Made by a program: the position numbers and the translations under genes
Assembly (NCBI GenBank): GCA_949284445.1
Contig: CASDVP010000003.1
Location: forward strand, 62,001 to 126,000
Direction: 5' to 3'
Origin: an uncultured Bacillota bacterium
GTDB taxonomy: Bacteria; Bacillota_I; Bacilli_A; RFN20; CAG-288
DNA: 64,000 nt
Shown: one piece after another, positions 36,705 to 45,899 of the stretch
Layout of the letters: every line of letters starts with the position of its first letter
Position numbering within the stretch: the stretch's first letter is position 1
The notes under the pieces: model-generated
What the model saw: the letters and a program-made list of their open reading frames with translations, nothing else
What the model was told of the DNA's origin: nothing
Database searches by the model: none

Positions 36705-36710
36705 TATAAT
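36705..36710 (+). promoter_or_regulatory. -10 box of the hydrogenase operon
   Basis: TATAAT 21 bases before the ATG at 36732. No good -35 box lies at 16-18 bases; TTGAAC at 36677-36682 is 22 bases away, so an activator at the nearby cre-like site may be needed (inference). Confidence 0.5.
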
Positions 36711-36731
36711 CTAATAACAAAGGGGGTTTGC

Positions 36732-37214
36732 ATGATAAATCTACGCCATGAAGCAGTCGCTATCATCATTGAAATTTGTGATCGTTATAAAGATGAACCA
36801 TCCCCATTGATGTTGATTTTATCTGATGTTCAGAAGGAATACGGCTATATTCCTCTCGAAGTTCAAGAGATAATCTCAGCTAAAACTGGCATTCCTCTTT
36901 CAGACATCTATGGAGTGGTCACTTTTTATAATTTCTTCTCGCTAGAACCAAAAGGAAAATATGTCATCGATGTCTGTATGGGCACAGCTTGCTACGTTAA
37001 AGGCGGTCAGAATGTATTGGATAAATTCTGTGAATTATTAAAGATCAAACAAGGTCAGACCACTGAAGATGGTATGTTTTCTTTAGACGGTATCCGTTGT
37101 TTAGGCGCTTGTGGTATCGCACCAGCTGTCAGCATCAACGGTAAAGTCTATCCGAAAGTAACATTGGCTCAAGTTCCTCAAATCATCAAAGAATATCGTG
37201 AAATGGAGAAATGA
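36732..37214 (+). CDS. hydC: NuoE-like [2Fe-2S] subunit of NAD-linked [FeFe] hydrogenase
   Basis: A 160-residue thioredoxin-fold [2Fe-2S] protein. Four cluster cysteines are visible in the usual pairs: CMGTAC (in VIDVCMGTACYVKGG) and CLGAC (in DGIRCLGACGIAP). The N-terminal helical part contains the family's VQKEYGYIPLEVQEIIS. It is the small electron-transfer subunit that pairs with the NuoF-like flavoprotein encoded next. The run of G before the ATG (AAAGGGGG) is the ribosome binding site. Stop and next start are one base apart. Confidence 0.93.
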   Translation: MINLRHEAVAIIIEICDRYKDEPSPLMLILSDVQKEYGYIPLEVQEIISAKTGIPLSDIYGVVTFYNFFSLEPKGKYVIDVCMGTACYVKGGQNVLDKFCELLKIKQGQTTEDGMFSLDGIRCLGACGIAPAVSINGKVYPKVTLAQVPQIIKEYREMEK

Positions 37215-37215
37215 C

Positions 37216-39123
37216 ATGGCTACACAAAAAACAAAGAAAAACAAAGTTAACGAAGAAGTGATCAAAGATATTGCTAGTCTAGATAAAAAGATCGCTTCTT
37301 GCACTAAAACCTTAGATGAAAAGTTTTCTGGTAAAGATAAGAAGCGTCATATCGTCGTTTGTGGTGGAACCGGTTGCCTTTCTTCTGATTCTGCAAAAAT
37401 CGTCGAAGAATTAAACAAAGAGATCAAAAAACGCAAATTAGAAAGCAAAGTAACCGTAAACATCGTCGGTTGTTTCGGCTTCTGTTCACAGGGTCCATTC
37501 GTCAAGATCTTCCCTGAAGATACCTTGTATCACGGTGTCAAACCAGCTGATGCTAAGCGCATCATCGAAGAAGATATTGTCAACGGAAAAATAGTCGAAG
37601 ATCTTTTATATGTCGATCCGACCACTAAAGAAAAGATCAAACGTCAAGACGACATCAATTTTTATAAAAAACAGATGCGCATCGCACTTCACGGATGCGG
37701 AACTATCAATCCTGAAGATCTCAATGAAGCTTTTGGTTATGATGGCTTTAAAGCTCTTAGAAAAGTTCTACAGATGGATAGGCAAGCTGTCATCGATGAG
37801 ATCTCAAAATCAGGTTTGAGAGGAAGAGGTGGTGCTGGCTTCCCGACAGGTAGAAAATGGCAATTCGCTTATGACCAAAAGAGTGATGAGAAATATGTCA
37901 TCTGCAATGGTGATGAAGGTGATCCCGGGGCCTTTATGGACCGTTCAATATTAGAAGGCAATCCTGCAAGCGTCATCGAAGGTATGATGATAGCCGGTTA
38001 TGCTATCGGTGCTAAACAAGGCTACTTCTATATCAGAGCTGAATATCCAATCGCCTGTAATCGTATCAAAACCTGCATCAAAGAGATGGAAGAAGCTGGA
38101 TTGTTAGGCGATAACATTCTAGGAACCGATTTTTCATTCCACATCGGCTTGAGATATGGTGCTGGTGCTTTCGTCTGCGGTGAAGAAACAGCTCTTTTGA
38201 ATTCTATCGAAGGAAAAAGAGGTATGCCTAGACCTAAGCCACCGTTTCCCGCTGTCTCTGGTCTCTGGGGTAAACCAACTATCATCAACAACGTGGAAAC
38301 TCTCGCTAATGTCCCTTATATCATCCGTGTAGGCGCTGAAGAATTTGCAAAAATCGGTACTGATAAGAGCAAAGGAACAAAGGTTTTTGCTCTCGGCGGA
38401 AAAGTTAAAAATGTCGGTTTAGTCGAAGTACCTATGGGTACGACTTTAAGAACCTTGATTTATGATATCGGCGGTGGAATTCAAAATGATAAAAAATTCC
38501 AAGCTATTCAAACCGGTGGACCTTCAGGAGGTTGCTTGACGATCGATGAATTAGATGTTCCTATCGACTATGATTCATTAGTCGCTCATGGCTCTATGAT
38601 GGGTTCAGGCGGTGCTATCGTCATGGACGAAGACAACTGTATGGTCGATGTTGCTAAATTCTATATGCAGTTTATCTGTGATGAATCTTGCGGAAAATGT
38701 TCACAATGCCGTATCGGAACCAAGAGATTATTAGAGATCATGACTAGAATCACCGATGGAAAAGCTAAGCTTTCTGACTTAGATAAATTGACAGAATTAG
38801 CTGATTCTATCACTGTCGGTGCTCTCTGCGGTCTAGGTCAAACAGCTGCTAATCCGATCACCTCAACTCTCAGCAAATTCCGTGATGTCTATGTCAGACA
38901 TATCATGGACAAGAAATGTGATGCTGGTGTTTGTAAAACTCTTATCTCATATCATATCAATCCCGATAAATGCCGCAAATGTTCGTTATGTTCAAGAGGA
39001 TGCCCGGTTAACGCTATCTCAGGTGTAGTCGGAAAAGAAGCTTATAAAATCGATCAGAATAAATGCATAAAATGTGGTTCATGTATCGCTAGCTGCCGCT
39101 TCGGTGCTATTTATAAGGAGTAA
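37216..39123 (+). CDS. hydB: NuoF-like NADH/FMN subunit of NAD-linked [FeFe] hydrogenase
   Basis: A 635-residue flavoprotein from the ATG at 37216 (a GTG at 37198 is the longer alternative; GGAGAA precedes the ATG). Order: Lys-rich start, N-terminal thioredoxin-like [2Fe-2S] domain (VVCGGTGCLSSDS ... GCFGFC), NuoF core with the NADH/FMN loops GRGGAGFPTGRKW and NGDEGDPGAFMDR, the C-x2-C-x2-C cluster motif ESCGKCSQCRIG, and a C-terminal two-[4Fe-4S] ferredoxin domain (CRKCSLCSRGCP, CIKCGSCIASC). This is the architecture of HydB/HndC in trimeric, electron-bifurcating hydrogenases that use NAD(H) together with ferredoxin. Bifurcation is known for the family, not shown by this sequence. Confidence 0.93.
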   Translation: MATQKTKKNKVNEEVIKDIASLDKKIASCTKTLDEKFSGKDKKRHIVVCGGTGCLSSDSAKIVEELNKEIKKRKLESKVTVNIVGCFGFCSQGPFVKIFPEDTLYHGVKPADAKRIIEEDIVNGKIVEDLLYVDPTTKEKIKRQDDINFYKKQMRIALHGCGTINPEDLNEAFGYDGFKALRKVLQMDRQAVIDEISKSGLRGRGGAGFPTGRKWQFAYDQKSDEKYVICNGDEGDPGAFMDRSILEGNPASVIEGMMIAGYAIGAKQGYFYIRAEYPIACNRIKTCIKEMEEAGLLGDNILGTDFSFHIGLRYGAGAFVCGEETALLNSIEGKRGMPRPKPPFPAVSGLWGKPTIINNVETLANVPYIIRVGAEEFAKIGTDKSKGTKVFALGGKVKNVGLVEVPMGTTLRTLIYDIGGGIQNDKKFQAIQTGGPSGGCLTIDELDVPIDYDSLVAHGSMMGSGGAIVMDEDNCMVDVAKFYMQFICDESCGKCSQCRIGTKRLLEIMTRITDGKAKLSDLDKLTELADSITVGALCGLGQTAANPITSTLSKFRDVYVRHIMDKKCDAGVCKTLISYHINPDKCRKCSLCSRGCPVNAISGVVGKEAYKIDQNKCIKCGSCIASCRFGAIYKE

Positions 39124-39126
39124 TGT

Positions 39127-40929
39127 ATGGCCAAGAAAGTAACGATTTATATTGAGGATAGACCTTATCTCGTCGATGAAGGACAGTCGATCTTAGAAGC
39201 TGCTAAAAGCTGTGGATTCAACATTCCTAATCTCTGCAATTGGAGAGATCACAAATGCTCGTTAGCTTCTTGCCGCGTCTGCTTAGTCAAAGTGGAAGGT
39301 GAAAGAAGATTGATCCCGAGCTGCGCTTATCCGGTCAGAGATGGCCTTCGCATTTCAATTTCTGATCCAGCAGCCGTCTCTGCAAGAAGAACTTCAGTTG
39401 AACTTCTCTTATCTAATCATTATTACAACTGCCAAGCTTGTAGAAAAAATGGACATTGTGAATTATTAGAAGTCGCTAGAGAAGTCGGTGCTCGTCCAGA
39501 ATTATATGTCGGTGCTAAAACTCCGACGACCTTGGATGAGATAGCACCTGGTATCGTCAGAGATACTTCTAAATGCATCTTATGTGGAAAATGTATCGAA
39601 GCTTGTAAAGAATCACAAGGCATCGGTATCTTAGGATTTGAAAATCGCGGATTTCAAACCATCGTCGGTCCAGTCGCCAACAAATCTTTTGTCAATGTCC
39701 CCTGTATTCAATGCGGTCAATGCACTTTAGTCTGCCCGACAGGTGCTCTGATGGAGCATAATGACATTCCTAAATTAGATAAAGCCAGCCAAGATCATAA
39801 GACTATCATCGCCTTTGTCGCTCCGGCTGTCAGAGCTGCTATCGGTGAAGAATTCGGTGAAAAAATCGGAACCAATTGCACTGGTAAATTAGCAGCAGCT
39901 TTACATCGCTTAGGCTTCTATCGATGTTTTGATTTGAATTTCGGCGCTGATCTCACCATCATGGAAGAAGCGACTGAATTTGTCAAACGTCTTTCACAGC
40001 ATTCACCAAAACCGTTGCTCACATCTTGCTCACCAGGCTGGATCAACTATATTGAATACAATTATCCTGATTTATTGCCTCATCTCTCAACCTGCAAATC
40101 GCCTCAGCAGATGATGGGTGCTATCATCAAGTCTTATTATGCTGAAAAGAAAGGTATCGACCGCTCACAGATTTGTGTCGTCTCTATCGTCCCTTGCACG
40201 GCTAAGAAATTTGAAAGGCAAAGAAAAGAGATGAAGGTTGATGGCATCGATGATGTCGATGTCGTTTTGACCACTCGTGAATTAGGACAGCTCATCAGAC
40301 GTTCTGGTATCATTTGGAGCCGTTTACCAAACGAGGATTTTGACCATGATCTGATCGGCGAAAACTCCGGAGCAGGTGTCATCTTTGGTGTCACTGGAGG
40401 TGTGATGGAAGCAGCTATCAGAACCGCTTATCACATCATCACTAATCAAGAGATGGAGCCTGTCAATTTCACTCCTGTGAGAGGCTTAGAAGGTATTAAA
40501 GAAGCTTCTTTATCAATAGCTGGTATCAATTTGAACATCGCTGTCTGCTCAGGTATGAAAAATGCTAAAGTTCTTTTAGACGCCATCCGGGCTGGCAATT
40601 CCAAATATGATTTCATCGAAGTCATGGGATGCCCTGGCGGTTGTATAAACGGTGGTGGTCAGCCTTATGTCTTCCCAGTCTTCTTACCTGATGAAGATCC
40701 TGATATCTGGTATACCTATCGTGAAAAGAGAGCCAAGGTCTTATATGAAGAAGATAAAGGCAAGCCGATCAGAAGAAGTCATCTCAACCCTGATATTCAA
40801 AAACTATATAAAGATTTCTTGATCAATCCCGGTTCACCGATAGCTGAAAAACTGCTTCACACCTCTTACAATTTCCATCGTGAACCCTATCCAGAACCGA
40901 CAGAAAAAACCACTCCAATAACTAAATAA
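39127..40929 (+). CDS. hydA: [FeFe] hydrogenase catalytic subunit HydA
   Basis: A 600-residue catalytic subunit. Domains: plant-type [2Fe-2S] ferredoxin (residues ~1-80; CNWRDHKCSLASCRVC), His-Cys [4Fe-4S] motif (HYYNCQACRKNGHC), two [4Fe-4S] motifs (CILCGKCIEAC, CIQCGQCTLVCP), then the H-cluster domain with L1 TSCSPGW, L2 VPCTAKKFE and L3 EVMGCPGGCINGGGQP. L2 normally reads MPC; the Met that packs against the diiron site is Val here. It starts 3 bases after hydB with AAGGAG upstream. Reaction: reversible H2 formation with the NuoE/NuoF-like partners. Maturases HydE, HydF and HydG are not in the window. Confidence 0.94.
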   Translation: MAKKVTIYIEDRPYLVDEGQSILEAAKSCGFNIPNLCNWRDHKCSLASCRVCLVKVEGERRLIPSCAYPVRDGLRISISDPAAVSARRTSVELLLSNHYYNCQACRKNGHCELLEVAREVGARPELYVGAKTPTTLDEIAPGIVRDTSKCILCGKCIEACKESQGIGILGFENRGFQTIVGPVANKSFVNVPCIQCGQCTLVCPTGALMEHNDIPKLDKASQDHKTIIAFVAPAVRAAIGEEFGEKIGTNCTGKLAAALHRLGFYRCFDLNFGADLTIMEEATEFVKRLSQHSPKPLLTSCSPGWINYIEYNYPDLLPHLSTCKSPQQMMGAIIKSYYAEKKGIDRSQICVVSIVPCTAKKFERQRKEMKVDGIDDVDVVLTTRELGQLIRRSGIIWSRLPNEDFDHDLIGENSGAGVIFGVTGGVMEAAIRTAYHIITNQEMEPVNFTPVRGLEGIKEASLSIAGINLNIAVCSGMKNAKVLLDAIRAGNSKYDFIEVMGCPGGCINGGGQPYVFPVFLPDEDPDIWYTYREKRAKVLYEEDKGKPIRRSHLNPDIQKLYKDFLINPGSPIAEKLLHTSYNFHREPYPEPTEKTTPITK

Positions 40930-40937
40930 TAACTATT

Positions 40938-40987
40938 AAAGAGCTATCGGCTAAATCTTCACTTCAAAAGAGCCATAGCTCTTTTTT
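40938..40987 (+). terminator. Terminator of the hydrogenase operon
   Basis: Long hairpin: left arm AAAGAGCTATCGGCT (40938-40952), right arm AGCCATAGCTCTTT (40971-40984), one bulged base, 18-base loop, then a run of six T. Confidence 0.88.
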
Positions 40988-41055
40988 AGTCCCATAATTC
41001 TCTTTGCTCTTAATTTTTAATAGCAAGGCTGTTAAAATTATCTGTGGAGTTTAAA

Positions 41056-41943
41056 ATGTTCATTTCTTTTCAAGGATATAAAACTTATTACGAAATCTAT
41101 GGTTCTCATCAAGAAGCTATTCCTATCATCTTTTTGCACGGTGGTCCAGGTTCGACATGTGATTCTTTCCGGTCATTAACTAAATATGTCGATCTCACCG
41201 ATAGGCAGTGGATCCTTTATGACCAATTAGGATGCGGAAACTCCTCTTTGGACTTGCCACGCTATCTCTATTCTTCAAAGACTTGGATTGCTGAATTACA
41301 GAATTTGATTGAGAAATTACAGCTTAAAAAATATTATTTACTCGGTCATTCTTGGGGTGGTATGTTAGCTATCTTATACGCATTAGAGACTGAACATCCT
41401 GGATTAGAAGGGTTGATTCTCTCCTCTACTCTCTCTTCTTCAAAGCTCTGGTACGAAGAAGGACAGAGACTGATATCTTATCTTTCAGAAGAAGATCAAA
41501 AAGCTCTTTCCTCTAGTGATCATCAAAGCTTAGAATATCAAATCGCTATGTTTCATTATTATCAACGTTATGTATCTTCAAACAGAAAAACGAGCAACGA
41601 ATTCATCAGCAAGCAAATGAATGCTGATAATCCTTCTTATGAAATAGCTTGGGGTAAAGATGAATTCACTCCGACTGGTGAACTCAAAGATTATGAAGTC
41701 ACTGAGCGATTGAAGAACATAAAAGTTCCTGCTCTCATCCTCTCTGGAACTGATGATGAATCAACTCCTCTCATCAATAAAGCGATATATGATAACTTGG
41801 GAGGTTACAAAGAGTGGATTTTAACTCCAAACAGCAATCATTCTTCTTTTATTGGCGATCAAAAATACGTTGAAAAGATTAGCAATTTTATTAGAAAGGT
41901 GGAAAAAAATGAAATTCGAATTGATCAAACGCACTTTTGGTGA
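41056..41943 (+). CDS. Alpha/beta hydrolase, proline iminopeptidase-like
   Basis: A 295-residue alpha/beta hydrolase. Oxyanion motif HGGPGS, nucleophile elbow GHSWGG, acid region LSGTDDEST and catalytic His in NSNHSSF can be seen; HGGPG plus GHSWGG is typical of the proline iminopeptidase (S33) group, which removes N-terminal Pro from peptides, though members with other substrates exist. I start at the ATG at 41056, which has GGAG 6 bases upstream, instead of the GTG at 41044. No signal peptide: cytoplasmic. Its 3' end overlaps the start of the next gene by 35 bases. Confidence 0.85.
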   Translation: MFISFQGYKTYYEIYGSHQEAIPIIFLHGGPGSTCDSFRSLTKYVDLTDRQWILYDQLGCGNSSLDLPRYLYSSKTWIAELQNLIEKLQLKKYYLLGHSWGGMLAILYALETEHPGLEGLILSSTLSSSKLWYEEGQRLISYLSEEDQKALSSSDHQSLEYQIAMFHYYQRYVSSNRKTSNEFISKQMNADNPSYEIAWGKDEFTPTGELKDYEVTERLKNIKVPALILSGTDDESTPLINKAIYDNLGGYKEWILTPNSNHSSFIGDQKYVEKISNFIRKVEKNEIRIDQTHFW

Positions 41944-42904
41944 TTCGGAAGTCGGCGTCTTAGATGATGGCTATATCATCGCTTCTCCCTTTAAATTAGC
42001 TCTTTACGATAAAGAGTTCCATGAGCTCAAATCAAAGACCATCATGTCTGGTGTTTCAATCGCTTCCTTATCTGGTGATAAGAAATATTTTGTCGTCGTC
42101 GATGAAGCTAGCACTGTTAAGGTCTTCTCTACTTCTGATTTAGAAGAGCTCGCTTCTATGGATTTAGACCGCTCTTTGATAGTCAAAGGAAATAATTATT
42201 TTGTTTCACAAGACAGATTCTATATTTTCAGCTGTGATATCGATTTGCCAAGCGGTGCTTTTTCTTTCGGAACCGAGACTAGAATTCCTGATCCTACCGA
42301 TATCACTATCTATAGTCTTCCAGATTTAAGATATGTTTCTCACGAACAGATCGACCATAAATATCTTGGTTACATGCCATGTATAGATAGCACTGATCTC
42401 ATTTTAGCCGATAAAGATTCCACATATCTTAAATCCGGTGATCAGATTAAAGATCTCAAGATTAAAATCACTAAACATCGGATGTTGAAATACGATGATA
42501 AATATTATTTTGCTAAGCAGGATGGTGTTTATATCTTAAATAAAGATTATCAGTGCGAAAACGAGATCACACTCGGTCATAATACGATGAGCTTAGAAGA
42601 AAAAGATATGATCCGCTCTTTGAAGATGACTTTAGAAGGAACCAGGATGTCTAATATGTTCGCTTCTAAGAGTGAGAACAGTCTTTATGAAGTCGTGAAT
42701 TTTGATGTCACTGATAAGTATATCTTTATCCTCTACACCCATTCTTTCAGCAATTCAAGCAAATTGAATGTGATCGATAGAAGAACACATGAACTAGTCT
42801 ATGAATTCAACTCCAGTTATCGAGTCATCGATATCAAGGCAGATGAAGAACACCTCTTCTTCATGTGTCAAACCGGCTATTATATATTCAAATATTCTGA
42901 CTGA
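41909..42904 (+). CDS. Hypothetical protein, probable beta-propeller
   Basis: A 331-residue cytoplasmic protein that I cannot assign. From residue ~15 it shows a run of repeated four-strand units with small turns (DGYIIASPFKLALYD, DKKYFVVVDEASTVKVFS, DKYYFAKQDGVYILN, DKYIFILYTHSFSNSSKLNVID) that look like degenerate WD40/PQQ-type blades. The start at 41909 is chosen because AAAGGTGG lies at 41895-41902; the longer frame from 41852 has no ribosome binding site. It overlaps the hydrolase gene by 35 bases and is probably translated from the same mRNA. Confidence 0.65.
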   Translation: MKFELIKRTFGDSEVGVLDDGYIIASPFKLALYDKEFHELKSKTIMSGVSIASLSGDKKYFVVVDEASTVKVFSTSDLEELASMDLDRSLIVKGNNYFVSQDRFYIFSCDIDLPSGAFSFGTETRIPDPTDITIYSLPDLRYVSHEQIDHKYLGYMPCIDSTDLILADKDSTYLKSGDQIKDLKIKITKHRMLKYDDKYYFAKQDGVYILNKDYQCENEITLGHNTMSLEEKDMIRSLKMTLEGTRMSNMFASKSENSLYEVVNFDVTDKYIFILYTHSFSNSSKLNVIDRRTHELVYEFNSSYRVIDIKADEEHLFFMCQTGYYIFKYSD

Positions 42905-42957
42905 TATATCAAATGATATAAAGAGCATCTATAATATTTTCATCAGTGAGGTTATAA

Positions 42958-45729
42958 ATGCTTTCAATAAAACACCTATGCAAGAACTATATCAATCAAG
43001 ATAAGTCTTTTCCTGCATTAAAAGATATTTCAATCGATTTTCCAGACGTTCAATTCGTCGCTATTTTAGGTCCGTCTGGTTGTGGTAAAACGACACTTTT
43101 AAATTTGATAGGCGGCTTAGACGATATCACTAGCGGTGATATTTTTCTCAATGATGTCTCATTAAAAAAACGAACTGCTAGAGAGTTAAACAGCTATAGG
43201 AACAATGAGATCGGTTTTATTTTTCAAGATTATTATCTGATACCTAATTTCACTGCCTTAGACAACGTCAAAATCGGACTGGCTGTAAGAAACTACAAAT
43301 CAAAGGAAGTCGAAAATAAATCTTTATTTGCACTAGAAAAAATTGGTATCTTAGATTTAAAGGACAAAAAGCCATCGCAATTATCAGGTGGACAACAACA
43401 AAGAGTCGCAATCGCTCGTGCATTAGCTACCGATCCCAAAATCATTTTAGCCGATGAACCGACCGGTGCATTAGACAGCAAGAGCTCCAGCATGGTCATG
43501 GATATTTTAAAAGATATCTCAAAGACACGTTTAGTGATCATGGTGACTCATAATGAAGAATTAGCTAATGCTTATGCTGATAGAATAATTCGTTTACAGG
43601 ACGGTCAAGTCATCTATGATTCAGCACCATTTGTACCGGATGCTCAAAATGAACTTCCTATTTCTAAAAAAGAAAGAAAAAGCCGCTTACCATTATTGAT
43701 GACATTAAAATTTGCGTTCCAAAATCTTTTCACAAAGAAGATGAAAACCGCATTGACTTGTATCACTTCTTCTTTAGGCATGTTAGGAATTTCCTTCTTT
43801 CTCTCTTTGAACAATGGTTTTAATCATTATTCATCTAGATTATCGGAAGTCACTGCTAGCTCTTTACCGGTCATCTTAAACTCTTACACTTATAAAACTG
43901 ATACTGAAAGTGAGACTTTCGGTCAGGTCAACTTCACTGAAGACTATCCTGACACTGATGAGATTTATCCAATCGTCAGCACTGATTCCATCACTGATTA
44001 CTCCTTCACTTTTAATAATTTCACACCTAAATTCATGAGTTTTCTCGATGGCTTAATCGATAAAGGCTTAGCTTCTGAATATGTCATCAATTACGGAAAT
44101 TCTTATTCATTTAATCTCGTCACTAAATTTCCAGATGCTATCAGTTCTGAGAAAGAAGGTGGATATGAGATCGTCAACACCTCTTTGGTGAGTCAAAATA
44201 GTATTTCATCAAGAGTCGGTTTACCAACGAATATCTTTCATGTCCTATATGGTGATTTAAATGATTATGATGTTTTAGAAGGTCATCTACCGACAAATAA
44301 GAACGAATTAGTCTTGGTAGTGAATGAGAACAATGCAATTGATTTTTCGACTTTACAAGAACTCGGCTTCTATAATCAAGATGATGTTGAAGATGACGTT
44401 AAAGATCAAAGCTTGAGCACAAAAGTTAAGCCGATCAGTTTTAAAGATGTCATCGGAAAAGAATATAAAGTTTTTGATAATGATGAATTTTTTACAGTGA
44501 GTAATACTATCATGAAAAAAGATTCTCTTGATAATGAAAGGACTTTAACAACTTACCAATCTCCTGCTGATTTAGAGACTTTTTATAATACTCATGGTGA
44601 AAAATTAACTATCACCGCTATCATTAGACCGAAAAGAGGTTCCGATTATAATCTGTTATCACCATCATTGTGTTTCTTACCTGAATTACAAGAAGAGTTG
44701 GTTGAAAAGAATCTTTCCAGCTCCTTTGCAACAGATATGAAAAACAACGCTTATATCAATTTTCCATCAGATACTGGTTCTTCTAATTTTATCGATGAGA
44801 TCAAAACGATATTCCAAGAATATCTATCTAGCAAAGATAGTTTTTTACCTTCATCAAAACTGAATGATTTTTTTGACAAATATTTGGTCTATCAATCCAT
44901 CCTTTCAGAAACGCGTTATGTCGGATTAAACGCTTTATATAATGAAGCCACCGAGTATGGTGCTGATCTGATACCGGAATCTTTTAAAGGTCTCGATTTA
45001 TCAGATAAGAAGAACTTAAATGTTATCCTCACAGAATTTGAGACTGCTTGGAATGATAAAGATATCAAAGATATCGATAAAATTTATGAACTATTAGAAG
45101 GAATACACGCTTATATCAATGGTTTTACAAATATCAGAGCGATAGTGATCATCCCACAAGATTTAAATAAAAGACAAAAGATTTTAGATGCTATCACGGA
45201 ATTTAATAAAATCGACGAAAGCTCTTCTGATCATGCCTCCTCTATCCGTGAACAAGTGTTTTATTCGACCGCTAATGAAAGCTGGATGGTATCGAGCGTC
45301 GGAGAAGTCATCGATATGACTTCAACCATCCTTCTCATTTTTGCAGCTGTCTCTTTAACCGTTTCGGTATCGATGATCGCCTTGATCACCTCTAAAAATG
45401 TTTTAGAAAGAGAAAAAGAGATCGGATTACTAAGAGCATTAGGATCCAGAAAATTTGATATCGCCCGACTCTTTGAAACCGAAGCTCTCATCATCGGTTT
45501 GTTCACTGGATTTCTTGGTGCTTTACTAGGTTATGCGCTCAGTTTTCCGATCAATAACTTGATAAATTCCTATTATCCGACTTTTGAAGTCGGCATGATC
45601 TGTGATTTCACTTTTGTCCATGCCTTAATAGTCATCTCTATCTCTTTGATCATCTCATTCTTAGCAGCTTTGATCCCTTCTTATCACGCTAGTAAAAAAG
45701 ATCCTGCTAAATGTTTAAAATCTGAATAA
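42958..45729 (+). CDS. Fused ABC ATPase/FtsX-type permease (MacB-like)
   Basis: A 923-residue fusion. The N-terminal ABC domain (~1-225) has Walker A GPSGCGKTT, signature LSGGQQQR and Walker B IILADEPTGALD, the pattern of LolD/MacB ATPases. A first membrane helix (~265-285) is followed by a large extracellular part (~290-740), then three C-terminal FtsX-type helices with the conserved EREKEIGLLRALG segment. Related proteins export peptides or lipoproteins, or act in mechanotransmission and antibiotic resistance; which applies here is unknown. Start: GAGG 6 bases before ATG; TATAAT at 42930-42935. It forms its own transcription unit. Confidence 0.88.
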   Translation: MLSIKHLCKNYINQDKSFPALKDISIDFPDVQFVAILGPSGCGKTTLLNLIGGLDDITSGDIFLNDVSLKKRTARELNSYRNNEIGFIFQDYYLIPNFTALDNVKIGLAVRNYKSKEVENKSLFALEKIGILDLKDKKPSQLSGGQQQRVAIARALATDPKIILADEPTGALDSKSSSMVMDILKDISKTRLVIMVTHNEELANAYADRIIRLQDGQVIYDSAPFVPDAQNELPISKKERKSRLPLLMTLKFAFQNLFTKKMKTALTCITSSLGMLGISFFLSLNNGFNHYSSRLSEVTASSLPVILNSYTYKTDTESETFGQVNFTEDYPDTDEIYPIVSTDSITDYSFTFNNFTPKFMSFLDGLIDKGLASEYVINYGNSYSFNLVTKFPDAISSEKEGGYEIVNTSLVSQNSISSRVGLPTNIFHVLYGDLNDYDVLEGHLPTNKNELVLVVNENNAIDFSTLQELGFYNQDDVEDDVKDQSLSTKVKPISFKDVIGKEYKVFDNDEFFTVSNTIMKKDSLDNERTLTTYQSPADLETFYNTHGEKLTITAIIRPKRGSDYNLLSPSLCFLPELQEELVEKNLSSSFATDMKNNAYINFPSDTGSSNFIDEIKTIFQEYLSSKDSFLPSSKLNDFFDKYLVYQSILSETRYVGLNALYNEATEYGADLIPESFKGLDLSDKKNLNVILTEFETAWNDKDIKDIDKIYELLEGIHAYINGFTNIRAIVIIPQDLNKRQKILDAITEFNKIDESSSDHASSIREQVFYSTANESWMVSSVGEVIDMTSTILLIFAAVSLTVSVSMIALITSKNVLEREKEIGLLRALGSRKFDIARLFETEALIIGLFTGFLGALLGYALSFPINNLINSYYPTFEVGMICDFTFVHALIVISISLIISFLAALIPSYHASKKDPAKCLKSE

Positions 45730-45811
45730 AAACCTTTTTCAAACAGTTTGAGAAAAAATCTCTTTGATAAAAAATTCAATATCGCTCTATCTGATATCAA
45801 TAATATTTTTA

Positions 45812-45825
45812 TGTAAGCGCTTTGA
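45812..45825 (+). promoter_or_regulatory. cre-like palindrome before GH3 operon 2
   Basis: TGTAAGCGCTTTGA fits the consensus TGWAANCGNTNWCA at 13 of 14 positions. It ends 8 bases before the -35 box of the promoter below, so it is centred about 50 bases upstream of the expected transcription start. Confidence 0.65.
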
Positions 45826-45833
45826 TTTTCTGA

Positions 45834-45862
45834 TTGAAACTATATCTGCAGTAATGTAAAAT
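45834..45862 (+). promoter_or_regulatory. Promoter of GH3 operon 2
   Basis: TTGAAA (45834-45839), 17-base spacer, TAAAAT (45857-45862), 37 bases before the ATG of the lipoprotein gene. Confidence 0.7.
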
Positions 45863-45899
45863 TTAGTTAGTCTTTTATTAATAGGAGCAAAGGAAACAC

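Noticed and set aside
45730-45775. Hairpin TTTTTCAAAC/GTTTGAGAAAAA as the ABC gene terminator
   Set aside because: The arms pair only with a bulge and are followed by A rather than T, so I do not list it as a terminator.
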